Both the position numbers and the translations under genes were made by a program. From NCBI GenBank assembly GCA_024138025.1, contig JAMXBD010001396.1:1-64000 (forward strand): a DNA stretch of 64,000 bases, given 5' to 3'. This stretch comes from Combretum micranthum. Taxonomy: Eukaryota > Streptophyta > Magnoliopsida > Myrtales > Combretaceae. Positions within the stretch are counted from its first letter, which is position 1, and each line of letters starts with the position of its first letter. Positions 12,252 to 23,990 of the stretch are shown here, piece by piece. The notes beneath the pieces are model-generated. The model was not told the origin of the DNA, did not search any database, and saw only the letters and a list, made by a program, of their open reading frames with translations.

Positions 12252-15200
12252 TGAAATACCCCAAACCCTCACTTAGTTAATTTAGATACGGTTTAATTGA
12301 ATAATATGATAGATAGTTAATTTTGAACATAGTTAGATAGTTTAAATAAAAAAAAGGAGTAAACAATAGAGAAAGGAATAGACAATTTGATATAATTAAA
12401 TTAGTAAATAGGTCAAATTGAGATTTAAGATTTAAAATATTTTTTTTAAATCCTTCATATATCTCAATGACTTTTCTTTATGAATCAAACTTTTCATTGA
12501 AACTCCTTTTTCTTCAATTTTAATTCCTAAATCTCAAAACAAACATTTTAAATGTTTTGAAAATTTTTAAAACCTTAAACTTTAGTTATCTTTCATTTTG
12601 TAAAATCTTGTTAATGTTTGAAATCAATAACTTGTTTAAAAATATCAGTTTCAAACCTGAACCTTAATTAAACATCAAATTTTCACAAATCATATTTTTG
12701 AAATGCGTTTTTATATCAAGTTATAAATTTCTAATATATATGTTCTCAAATTAATTTCTAATTATTTTCAGAACTAAAAATAATTATCAAGAAGGTTTAA
12801 ACTCATTATCCTATTTTGAAAATATCTTTAATTTTTCCTTTTTCCTTACCTTATATCTTCTTTTCCTTTTTGCTTTTTCATTTTTCTGCTTTCTTTTCTT
12901 AATCTTTCCTATATCTTTCTTTCTTTCTTTCTTTTTCTCTTCTTCTTCTTCTTCTTTTCTTCTTCTTCTTCTTTTCTTCTTTCAATTTCAACTCTCAAAT
13001 CTCAATCCCAACAAGATTAAACAAGGAATCAAAGTTAGAAGATGAGATAGCAAGTGGAAATCATGTTAGAGAAAGCTCCAACAACAAGAAAAGAGAATTC
13101 AATTTCATGTTCTTGCCAAAAAGCTAAGTATAATAGTTTTATGTTGTTTTAATTGTTGTATATGCATATATGTGATGAATTAGAACTGGAATTATGTGGA
13201 GTCTGTGATTAAGTTGATAGATGGAAGATATGGAAACACATATGTCAAAACTTAGATATGTTTATGCATGAATAGAGATGGGGTTTGATGAGTGGTTTGG
13301 AGATTTGATGAATTGGAATGAGTATAGAACTATCAAATGACCCGTTTGGAGGGTGTTTTAATTTTTGTGTAAAGATTTTGAGTTGAAAAAGCCCTTGACA
13401 CGGCCCATTTGAGAGGGCATATAGAGCAAATGGCCCATTTTGGAGGGTTATTTCACTTTCGAATCGTTTTTAGGTAAAACCCCTGGGTTGAAACGGCCCA
13501 TCTGGTTTCCCCTACTACCATACTATTTCGTATTTTAATCATAACTTTTCATCTGAACTCAGATTGAGGTAATTCAAAAGGGCATAGAAAGATTAAAAAG
13601 AGATATACAACTTTCATGTTTAAAGTTTTTGCAAATTCTAAAGGTATCAAGGCCTAAATTCTGATTGATTCTATCTACTACATTTTCCAAACAAAGTTAA
13701 AAACTTGTTTCACGAGTTAAGTGTATGAAGTTAAGTATAAAATGAATCTTTTTGAGCTAAAATGAAATAGATAAATGATAGTTAATGTGTTATATTTATT
13801 GAATGATAATTAAGCATGAGTTTAATGAATTTATAGATTTAATAAATAATTGGATTAAATATAGAAGTTAGATACAAAATAAACTTAGTTAATAAACTTA
13901 AGTTTAACTTGATTAAATAGAGCTCAATGAGCTAAAATGAATTAGATTGGTTAAGTTTAATCACCTTGTCTTAGTAATGGAATTAAATGATTAACTCTAA
14001 TCAATTTGACTAAGTTAAGTTAGAATATGCCTAATAGCTTATAATTGGTTTAGAGTAATGAGTTAGGATAAACCATAATTAACATGGAGAATATGTTGTT
14101 TCAAATGTATGTTTCCTTAGAAAATGAACGTTTTGTATATAAATGCTTTGTTGATGCTTTTGTAATAAAATATTATAATCAAAGTGAAAAGAAATACTTT
14201 GATAGACAAAGAAAAACTATTTATATTTTCATAGGGCGATCTTCGCAGCCATAGCGGGGTTCCTATTTAGTGTATGATCAAATTAGTTTTTAATAAAAGT
14301 TGATATAAGTGGATATTTAATTAGATTTTTTATATGGGTTTAATTCATGAACAGATATAGATGTCTAATATATCTTTTGAGATAACCCTAGATTGCCTTC
14401 TATTTCTGATTGGATTTCAAATATAAAAGGTATGCAGTAACTTGCGTGGTGATTGTTAGGATATGCATCTTAAAACGAATTAAAATTTAAAGAAGGCTTT
14501 AATAATTGAGTGCCGCTTGTGTTTGTGTTGTTGAATTCAATCTAAGAAGTGGCAACCTTATCCGAGTGGATATTATATTTTAGGCACTTAGACCACCCTT
14601 TTCATGATGCCAAGACATTTGTAAGTGGCTTAGCAGGTAGCTGATGGAGCAAACGATATCGACGTAATGTCTATCTTTATCGGTGAGAAGTAATATATTG
14701 GGGCTCACATTTATTAGACCGATTGAGCCTATATTATGGATTAAGATGAGTAGAGTACGTATAACAACTATGAACGTTAAATGAAGCTTCTATTCTTTTT
14801 TGGTTATATCATGTAGGAGATATAGGTATTCGAGCTATCTATATCAACCTTCTAAGCGTTGTGTGGTTACTCAGGACCCCCAAATTTCCAGTGGCTTGTT
14901 TCGGAATGTGAGTACCCCAGTGTTGATTTGTTTACTTTAAATTAAAGATAATAACTTATTGTTTGATGCATTGCATTTAGTTAAGGTCGTGTGTCACTTC
15001 GTATGTATATATGTTATTGTGCACTAGGCTTCGGCTCATTATTATTGTTGTTGTTTTTTTTCCAGGTACTATTTTATTGATGATGATGAAGCTAGTGATG
15101 TTGATGATGATAATGTTTGTTTTTAAAAGTATGAGATGTCAGGTAGGATTTATTAGAGTGAAGTGAGCTAGGATCAAAGAATGTATTTATATTGTTTTTC

Positions 15201-15585
15201 TTTGTTTTTGTTTTTGTTTTAAAAGCTAGATTTATATTTTGAGCTTGTAATATTCTTTTAATGGACCTGGTGGAGCCCGAGTTTTATAAATGAAGTTTTT
15301 AAAGCTTTGTATACCATCATTAAAAGGTATATGAGATACCTGATGGTACAATTGTTTTGTGGGTTTTAGTCTACTTATGAGAATAGATTATAAAATGTTT
15401 TTGTAAGAGTTTATTTTATGAGTTTTAAATCCAATCAACTAGAAAATCTAAATGAATGATTTCATAATTTGAAATGTGGTTAACAAGTACTCATAATAAA
15501 CATACCTTTTTAAAAAAGCCTGTGCGTGTTTTACTTATGCATTATACATAGCAGTAACTGCCTTAAAGAAATTTAGGGCGTTACA
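12252..15585 (+). mobile_element. Solo LTR (3334 bp) inserted in copia RT
   Basis: It starts TGAAATACCCCAAACCC and ends TTTAGGGCGTTACA, the TG...CA layout common in plant gypsy LTRs. Immediately outside are CATTC (12247-12251) and CATTT (15586-15590), a 4-of-5 target duplication, as expected for an LTR insertion. The copia RT reads across the join when the insert is removed. There is no internal coding frame, and no internal second LTR was noticed, so recombination to a solo LTR is the simplest reading. It is related to 6170-6690. It includes a pyrimidine-rich tract and, near 15040-15120, a splice-like acceptor followed by a GATGATGATG run. Confidence 0.8.
12917..12983. repeat. Polypyrimidine TTTC/TTC simple repeat
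   Basis: Consecutive TTTC, then CTT units form a nearly pure pyrimidine tract within the solo LTR. Such tracts can adopt triplex-prone structure. In plant LTRs they often sit in the transcribed leader. Confidence 0.9.
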
Positions 15586-15589
15586 CATT

Positions 15590-15905
15590 TGAATAGTAGT
15601 GAGTTGGCAACTAGTGCAAATGTGTAAGTATAATCTATCCCTTCAATTTCATTATAATCCTTTGCGATCAGTTGCGCTTTGTACCATTCCATAGCACCAT
15701 CAGCTTTTTATTTTACTTTGAGAACCCACTTGCTACCTATAGCCTTTTTCCTTAGTGGTAAATTAGAAACTATCCATGTATTATTAGATTCAAGAGCCAT
15801 AAGCTCCTTATGCATAGCATGAATCCGCTTGGGATCATTTTTAGTTCATGTTAGTTAGTTGGTTCAAGAATAGCAAATACATTTGCGAAAGAAGCCACAT
15901 AAACT
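15590..15905 (-). pseudogene. Copia reverse transcriptase, N-terminal part
   Basis: The minus strand encodes HAMHKELMALESNNTWIV, then the IGSKWVLKVK block and EWYKAQLIAKDYNEIEGIDY, the canonical start of the RVT_2 domain. It stops at '..TFALVANS', where the solo LTR begins. The remaining RT resumes at 12250. Confidence 0.85.
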
Positions 15906-16299
15906 TTAGGGTATTAGGTAAAGGTGTAATGCAAGAATAAAAGATAAGGATGCTGTTTGGTTAGAGCTATATCAGCAAAAGCATCCTTCATAACCATATG
16001 AATAAAATCTTTACGCTTGTGTGGTGATTTCCAAATTCTTATAGATTGACATGTTTGGATAAAAGAATGATCACTATAATTAACGAAAATAGAACAAGAA
16101 GAAAAATCTAGTACATGACTAGAATTTTACTATGGAAAGGACAGAACCGGTGTTACGTTTGGATCAATATCAAAGATGCTTGATGAAGCACCAAGAAAAA
16201 GGATTTTATTTGTATGAGAAGTAGTGTTTGCTAAAGGAGAAGTGGACTGAGAAAAGGGAAAGACATCCTCACCAATTGGACATCCTTACTCACAAATAT

Positions 16300-17080
16300 A
16301 GCATGTGACTCAAGGTCATAGAGTTTGTATCATTTTTGGCCATATGGTTATCCTATGAATACACTTCTTCTACTTTTTTTTATCAAATTTATCTCTTTTA
16401 TGACTTATAGTTGCAGCATAGCAAAGACAACCTATAACTCTCAAGTCCTGATAAGTGGGGGGCTTATTATACAGCTTCTCATAAGGTGATTTCCATTGAA
16501 GAATTTTGGGTGGCATTTTATTAACAAGATGTATAGCAGCTAATATGCACTATCCCAACAAACGTTGAGGTGAATGAGCATGAAATCTTAAAGCTATAGC
16601 TTTATCTAAAATATGGCAATGTTTTCTTTCCATAATTTCATTTTGTTGAGGAGTGTAAATAATACTCCTTTGATGTAAAATCCCTAATTTGTGAAATAAA
16701 GCTTGACAAGCACATGAAAGAAACTCAGACCCATTGTCTATCCAAACAATTTTGGGAATATTAATAAAATGATTTTAGACAAAAGATGAGAACTGAGATA
16801 TATAAGTGACGGTTTGACTCTTATGTTTCATCAGATAAGTCCAGGTACATCTTATGTAATCATAAACTATAGTTAAGAAAAATTTATGATCATAAATAGA
16901 AGGTGTATTAAAAGGGCCCTGTATATCCAAATGCAACAACTCACATGCCACAAGAGTGCAACTAGTCCTTAGAAGAACAGGAGGTTTATGAAATTTGGCC
17001 AACATACAAGCATCACAAACAAATTTTGGTTTATTACAACCTGAAACTTTAACTAAATGAGACAAGGAATTTATAGAAAC
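16300..17080 (-). pseudogene. Copia GAG-pre-integrase and integrase core
   Basis: The minus frame 17065-16775 gives the pre-integrase zinc-binding end (CDACMLAKFHKPP) and the start of the rve core with the first catalytic Asp (LLHLDIQGPF). Beyond a stop, the same strand encodes VWIDNGSEFLS (second Asp), then YTPQQNEIMERKH (Glu), and further SPYEKLYNKPP and the GCLCYA, VFIGYP and YKLYDLE blocks, ending around 16300. All three catalytic positions can be seen, in broken frames. The usual glycine after QQN has been lost. Confidence 0.85.
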
Positions 17081-17249
17081 ATCCTAATCTTTTATGCAAA
17101 AGTTCAAAAGGAACCAAGGCATTACTCTTGGTTGGTATTAAATTAGCAACTATAACAACAATATTAGAAACAAACTTACAAGAATTAGAAACTCCGTTCA
17201 AACTTTTGAAATTAAAAACATATAGCCCTGAGCATGCTTCTATTGAGAC

Positions 17250-17545
17250 AATCGGTTCTTTAGTAGTTCGGTCCTAGAAAACACAAATATTTGGCTCAAA
17301 GACAATTATCAAAGGTTGTTGTGATAGAAGACTATTAATTGATAAGAGATTAAAGAAGAATTCAGGTACAAGTAATACATGATGAAGAGTTATATGTGGA
17401 TGAATTAAACATCTCTAATGATGTTAAGTAGTTTTTTATGATAATTTGGTAGTTTGATTTTGATTGTTGAAGATAGAACATGTTAGTTATGTAATAATGA
17501 TGAGTAAGATGTTATGTGGTCTGTGGCGTATTTATCCACAATCCA
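17250..17545 (-). pseudogene. Copia protease remnant with altered active site
   Basis: Read on the minus strand just downstream of gag, it encodes WIVDKYATDHIT, aligned with the copia aspartic protease motif W-[IL]-[IVL]-D-[ST]-G-A-[ST]-[ED]-H. The catalytic D is kept, but the following T-G is replaced by K-Y, which would inactivate it. Later parts of the frame contain stops. Confidence 0.65.
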
Positions 17546-18600
17546 TTTATCTATCATTCTATCAAAATTTGAAGCTAAAGTTAGAGCGTTAACAACAAAT
17601 TTAACAACACTCTGTCCTCTACTTGTGGCTCTTTCAAAGCTTTCAAAACTTCTTGACAGATTTTGGAAACTAAATCATTATTCAATTTCATGTCAGTTGT
17701 AACACCTGCAACATCAAAGTTAATAGAACCTACAACATAATGAAGTGGATTGTCAATTGTTTCAACATTAGTAGCTATCTGTGATCCATTCATTCCTTTC
17801 TGCCTTGACCCTTTAAACCACTCAAGAAATCCTACAATTTCAAAACACCTTTCCATAGGATGCCACGTCCTTTTGCAATGATTGCAAAATAACCGTTCCC
17901 ACCTTTTTTTTCTATCAACAAAAGTAGGCTTTGTGTATTTTTATTCGGGAATGATGCATTCATAATTCATGATCCTCCAATTAAATCAGTCATTTGCTTT
18001 TGTTTCTTTACTTAACAAATCAAGTAATATGCTTTACTCATAGTAGGAAGAGGATCCATAGAAAGAATTTGATTTCTTACATCTTCAAACACTCCATTTA
18101 ATCCCACTAAAAGCTGTATCAAGTGATATTTGTTTTCAAGTTTTTGTAGTTTCAACTTTAGATCACATATACATCGGTCAAAGGCACCACAATCACATAT
18201 AGGATGTTCACAAAAAATATTTAGTTCATCCCAGAGCTTCTTCAATTTATTGAAATATTCTGGAACAGATGAACTACCTTCTTGCATATTAGCAATCTCA
18301 AACTGCAACTGATACACCAGTGGACCACTTGACATCCTAAACTATTCAACCAAATCACTCCATAATTCTTTTGAAGATTGAGCATAAATAAATGCTTCTG
18401 CAAAATCCTTAGACATAGTATTCAGTAACCAACAACGTATCATACAATCATTCCTATTCCATTTTTCCATTTCAAATTCATTATCCTCGGGTTTAATATA
18501 TCGACCATCTATAAACCCTAGTTTTGCCTTCACACCTAAAGCTAATTGTATTGATCTACTCCATCCTTGAAAGTTTAAACCATTCAGTACGACATTAGTG
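17500..18600 (-). pseudogene. Copia gag region with zinc knuckle
   Basis: On the minus strand, bases 18600-18340 encode the UBN2/gag_2-like start: '..LNGLNFQGWSRSIQLALG', then KAKLGFIDGRY and the WLLNTMSKDFAEAFIY block. Bases 18335-18012 continue with the helical EIANMQEGSSSVPEYFNKLK and LLVGLNGVFEDVRNQIL blocks. A perfect CX2CX4HX4C nucleic-acid-binding knuckle (CNHCKRTWHPMERC) is encoded at about 17886-17845, followed by the usual FEIVGF.EWFKG tail. Small frame breaks separate the three pieces. Gag would form the virus-like particle and bind element RNA. Confidence 0.85.
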
Positions 18601-19839
18601 AGTAATCAAACAACTCCACAATAAAAAAAAAAAAGAAAAAAAGATAGGATCTATCTAAAAGACCCCTATGCTATCATGAAAACTAATATGATGATGATCA
18701 AGCAAGCTTACTTACTATAATTGAACGAGCAACTCGAACAGAGAGATATGTTCACCATTAGCATAAAACAGAGCAAGGAAAGTGTTTATTTACTGGCAAA
18801 AGTGATACAAAAATGAAATAATGCAGTTATAACCGTCTGTGCACATATATATACAAGCTAAGTCTATCACACGTATAGAAAAACACATGTGTGATTATAT
18901 GTGTGAGAATAAATAAAGATGCATGTACATATGTCAACACCATGTACATGTATCAACCAGAATGAGCCATGCAACAACTTTTTAAGTGGCACACAATTCA
19001 CATTATTAGATAAGAAAAAAACATTTGATATTACTAATATACCATATGTCTAAGTGAGTGGCAAGTAAGTTCTATTGTTTTCTCAACAAATGATAGTAAT
19101 AATGTATATTTTTTAATTAAACTATTCATTTGTCATAATTTTATCAGTATTTATACACCATAATCAACTCACATGGCATATTATTATTGAAGCCTTTTTC
19201 ATTAGATAATGATAATTTAGGAGTGAATGGATACCGAATGTGCGGTAGGAATCATGGTTCGTTTGGACCAATAAGTTGAGCTAGAACTAGAGCTAGAGAA
19301 ATGATAAACTTAAATCATCATCGAATCCTTATGGATGAACCGAATGAAGATGATTTGGAGTATTTTCACAAATATATGATACACTTTAGTAATGAGCATG
19401 ATTTAGTGTGCTTAAATGTGCAGAAAATACAAAACTTGAAGAAAAACCCATCAATATTGAAGATCATAATTGTGCCAAAGACAGTGATTAAATCAAGACA
19501 AGTAAACAAAGACACAGAGGAGCTCACACCCTACATCACAGTCATGATCCTACTCATGATCACAAGCATGGCCATGATCACACCGTAAGCGATTTGTCAT
19601 TGGAGAAGATTGAAGACTACAAGGATCACGGCCTATGACACGGTGGTGACCCAACCCGTGATCCATGATTTCACACCAATGCCAATTTTGTTAGAAGCTT
19701 AATTGTGTGATTGTAGAGAGCACGGCATGACACACAACCGTGTGCCACAATATGCCAGCATGCCTTATTTTCGAAGTTTATTTTCTTATTTCCTACTTTA
19801 TTTATTTTGATTTTTATATTCCATTATTGCTCTTACTTG
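18601..19839. other. Unassigned sequence downstream of copia gag, one short frame
   Basis: It has LTR-like composition with 'tatatatacaagc' at about 18845, but no recognised ends. A 95-codon frame at 19301-19588 (+) is rich in Asp/Glu, then Lys, then a hydrophobic Met-rich tail. I do not recognise it, and it could be retrotransposon gag debris. Near 19730 'acacaaccgtgtgcc' resembles short GC-rich strings typical of gypsy leaders. Confidence 0.25.
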
Positions 19840-20160
19840 ACTTGTGAGAGTATATAAGGGTCATTAGGATTAGTTATGAGAGTTTTTGTCATCTTTGACA
19901 TATCGTTATCCTCCATGAATAATTTTTCCTTGAGTAATATTGAGTTTTCTTCTCAAAATTATTCTTTATTACTTCTTTTGATCATGTGTCACATCAATTG
20001 ATTGGAACATCTAGTTCAATTCTCTCTTTGGTATGTAATATTCAAGGATAGATCATTCGTATATTTGAGTTTCACTTTAAAAATATATTACAAATCTCTA
20101 GATTGCAATATAAGGTTAGATTTGTATAACACGTAGATTCTCCAATTCATATCATTGTGT
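19840..20160 (+). mobile_element. Possible gypsy LTR R/U5-like fragment
   Basis: A TATA-like 'gagtatataaggg' (about 19848-19860) is followed by T-rich leader-like DNA of the type found in Athila/gypsy LTRs. No boundary was found. This is an inference from general appearance only. Confidence 0.25.
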
Positions 20161-22676
20161 AGTATAACGTCCTTTCCTTATCTTATTATTTAATACACAA
20201 TAACCACTTTAGAACTTATATTATATGGAACCTATAATACATAAGTATTCAATGGAACTAGTGAAATTTTTTTCAACACTTTTACAATATGAAAATTCGA
20301 ATGTTGTCCCATAATGTGTCAGTTTTAACAATGTTTATTGGTCCCCAAAACATTGGCCTAAAATGTTTCAAGGATTGTTGTGACAATATGAAATAGGAAA
20401 AAAAAAAAGAGTTGCTTTGTTTCCTCTTATTGTCAAATTGATAACTGAGATAGCAACAATAAAAGTTCTATAATCAATCCATGCTATCATTCTGGCCTTT
20501 AACTATCGAGGTGCAAAAGTATATTTTCTGACAATCAAGTAAGATCTAAACTGGCACTAGCCTTGAGAGATTCCTTGGGCAAGGAGGAGGAGGCACCAAA
20601 ACAAAGCAAAGCAAATTTCCAGAGTCTAACTCACCATTCTCCTACCAATGGGCCTTTCATCGTAATTAAGGTTTCAAATCACTCAACTACCACTAGGCCA
20701 ATCACAAATGTCTCATCTATAGTGGTAATTCAAGAGTCTATTGCAAATATGAAGTTTAGATCATGTATATAAAAAATATTATATGAAGGGCAATAATAAT
20801 AATAATAATTTAAAAATTATAAAAAATTTCAAAAATTAATTTGTTATGTCTATATTGAACATTATTGTTGATTAACCAAAGAATTAACTTTCTAAAATCA
20901 AATTGATTCAATTATTAATGCTTAAAAGGACTAAGACCAATGTTACAAAAAAAATTAACTAATTATTTCTCTCTTTGAAGAAAGAGAAAAAAAAAAATTG
21001 CTCATGGTGGTGCACTAAATCAAATCTAATATGAGTGATCTTCAAAATAACTAATCTAATCTAATCTAACATAATAAACATTGGATTTTGAAATTGTACA
21101 AAAGAAACGATGGAATTCTAATTGGCAAATAAGAAACATGAAAAAAAATTGAGTCATGAGAAACTAAGAAATTGAGAAAAAAAAAATGAGATGTTACAAA
21201 GGAAGTAAAAGTCAATAGGGTTAGCAATAGCATATAGGCAAAAAAAATGAGAAGCGTAAATAAAAAGAAAGAAAGACTTATGCAATACACTTTAGGATTT
21301 CTATTTCTTGCAATGGGCATCATGGGCTTGGGCCAATGTTTAGTTAACAACATTATATTTTATTATGTTTAATATTTATTAAAATGGAACCTCTATGAGT
21401 TGGGCATAGAATATATTGGTATTTGTACCTTGTATAACTAAGGTTACATGTTCTAAGATAGATATAAGATATAGAGATGTTATATCGTATGCCTCTAATA
21501 TAAAAGCAGCTTCCAAAAGATGAAAACCTACAACACCTACTTTATGATCATCAATACCATTTGTAGAGTTCTAATAGGAATACTTCATCAATGCTAAGAT
21601 AACTCTTTATTAGTAGGTTGCATTAATTTATTTTAGAGAAATAGCATGAATCAAAATTAAAGACATGAAAAATATATCAAGGGCAAAACCAAAGATAATT
21701 AAGTCTCAATTATTGTATAACTTTTCACTTGCAAATATGAAGACCGCACAAAAATTCTTTTATTTTGCTAGCATGTGTTATTTTTTCTTTAGTCTTAAGC
21801 ATTTTGTCTAAGGGTCCATGGTGAGTTAGATAATAATTTGTATAGAGATGTCTAAATTATACCTATAATTCCAAAAGTTTAGAATCGAAACCTATCCTAT
21901 AACCTTTTGAAAGAGTATCCTAGAAAATATATCCTATAAAGCTCTATACATTTCGAGATATTCTATGAAACCTCTTAGTTTTTATTTTTTTAAATTTAAA
22001 ATATTGCACTTATCTATAACCAAAATCATTATTATAATATGAAATTAATATGGCTCTTAAATATAGATTACAAAGAATGGGAGCATTTTGAATTTTCAAT
22101 AAAATATAACAAAATAATAAATGACACGATATACATAAACTAACCATTAATCAATGTGATATATGTTTAAATGTGTAATTAATTATTAGTCTAAAATAAT
22201 AATTATAAGTAACCAATTTGGTTGGATTTTCTTTATGGTTGTCAAATTAGAAATTAGTAGTCTTTTAGAAGTGGAGTACATTAAAGCATATAGATATTGC
22301 GAAATTATAGGTGAAAATGCTTGAAACAAGTTTCAAGATGGGATAAGGTAGTACCCTATATCCCACCATATAGGAGCCAATCCTTTGAATTTAGAAAACT
22401 TATATATTAATATCCATATACACATTTTAAAGCCACCTAACCATATTAGATCCACCAAGTTATAGGTTCTAATGGTTTTTGAAACCCATCCTATGAATAA
22501 GACCAACATAATAAATTTTCATTTCAAACGCTAATGCATACAAGAAAAAGACTATGGGTAAAGGAGAAGATATAACTTGGTTGCAAATATTCTTGTTCTT
22601 GAGAATTCATAAGTTGTTGATGAAAATCTCAAAGGATTGTTATGAGTGTTGTCAAAAATTTCAAAGCATAACATAC
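20161..22676. other. AT-rich DNA without supported genes
   Basis: Only chance frames and short runs such as (AAT)n near 20790-20808 are visible. No TE ends were recognised. Confidence 0.3.
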
Positions 22677-23012
22677 ACTAATATAACTCTAATTCATGTT
22701 TGTGCAATGTTTGTTACTCACATATATCTCCACTAGTAGTAGCAATGGTGCATTGGTCAAGTGGCAGCTAAGTGGAGGAGCAAGTGGTGATAATGTAATG
22801 ATGGTAATGTGAGAGATTGTAGCAATGAATGCTAAAGTAGACTAACATAACACTAGTTCATGTCTATGCAATGTTTGTTATGCACATATATCTCTACTAG
22901 TGATAGCAATGTTGCGTTGGTAAAGTAGTAGCTAAGTGGAGGAGAAAGTGGTGATGATGTAATCATGGTAATGTGAGGGATGGTACTCGTAGCAATGATG
23001 CTAAAGTGCCCA
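22677..23012. repeat. Two-copy tandem duplication, period about 164 bp
   Basis: Unit 1 (22677-22840) and unit 2 (from 22841) share 'actaa.ataac.cta.ttcatg', 'gcaatgtttgtta', 'cacatatatctc', 'agctaagtggagga', 'agtggtgat' and 'ggtaatgtgag'. Unit 2 has diverged at scattered bases. The duplication is non-coding. Confidence 0.85.
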
Positions 23013-23241
23013 GCTATGATTATTAATGCAACAATCATAGCTATGGTGTTTTAACTCTCCTATCACCATCCTTTACCTATGGCTCTCCTTAAAAAGCCTC
23101 CCATGAGTTACTCTACATTGAAACATGCCTAAGCCATGAAAAATAATTAATGTACAAGCCAACAAATGTCTAATGGATTTTTTCAACCTCTTCACTCAAA
23201 GTTCTTAACCAAGCTAATTTAGTATTTACTACCATGACCTT

Positions 23242-23745
23242 TTAAATTAACACTAATTCAATCAAACAATCCATGTGAGACTCAATTTGCATGGGGTGTC
23301 GCACATTAGTGCTTGCGACAATGTAGATGGTGGTCAGTTGCGAGTGGTGCATATTTAGTGTGTAATGATATAGAACTCCACTCACCAAGGTATTATCTAC
23401 TTTTGTGAAATGCCACATGATTTTGCCATTTGTGTTAGCTACTTTCCGAAAGGTCACCTATTTTAGAAGTGGACACTTAGCATACTTAACTTTATATTTC
23501 TAATAAACTCTAAGACATTACACCTTGATAATTACAGTTCCATCACCTGACAAATATAACATTCTTCGCCACTTATAGAGCTGACATTCTTATCAATTTT
23601 GTCACATAGGTCTATAATCACACCAGATAAGGAGGACACTAGAGGTGCTTCATATAGGCCTAAGAAATGCTCCCACTTTAAATAATTATGTCCTATATAG
23701 CACTTAGCTCTCCCATTTCTAGTTGGTCAACTGCTATGTGATAAA
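23242..23745. repeat. Dispersed repeat blocks B and A, first occurrence
   Basis: Block B (about 23401-23525, ending 'aaactctaagacattacacc') and block A (about 23633-23745, with 'aagaaatgctcccactttaaa' and 'tcctatatagcacttagctc') each recur at 26545-26815. There the order is A then B. The family looks non-coding and LTR- or spacer-like. Confidence 0.7.
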
Positions 23746-23990
23746 GTCATATTTCACAAACTTTTTATTAAATAGTTCATGCTAAATCATTATTGATTTT
23801 ATAGAAATCTTAAGGAAATGGTACTTAATAGAGCTTAATTTGATATTTCAGGTCTTGAAGGACTTATCATACAAATACAAGCAATAATTGGGAGAAATTT
23901 TATGCAAATTTGGGAAAGAAATCAAGCAAGGTCGGCCATTATGCAAAGTAGGTGACAAGCCTTCATCACAGGACAGTTTTGGCGATATTT

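Larger units (their letters stand above)
11285..18600 (-). mobile_element. Ty1/copia retrotransposon body, minus strand, interrupted by a solo LTR
   Basis: Reading right to left, the domains follow the copia order: gag (18600-17500), protease (about 17545-17250), integrase (about 17065-16300), RT part 1 (15900-15590), RT part 2 (12250-11800) and RNase H (11553-11287). The integrase-before-RT order defines copia. Removing the insertion at 12252-15585 restores a continuous RT reading. Several stops and frameshifts show it is dead. The RNase H stops before its usual C-terminus at about 11285. No LTR, Met-tRNA primer site or polypurine tract was recognised at either side, so the copy appears truncated at both ends. 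Confidence 0.9.
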
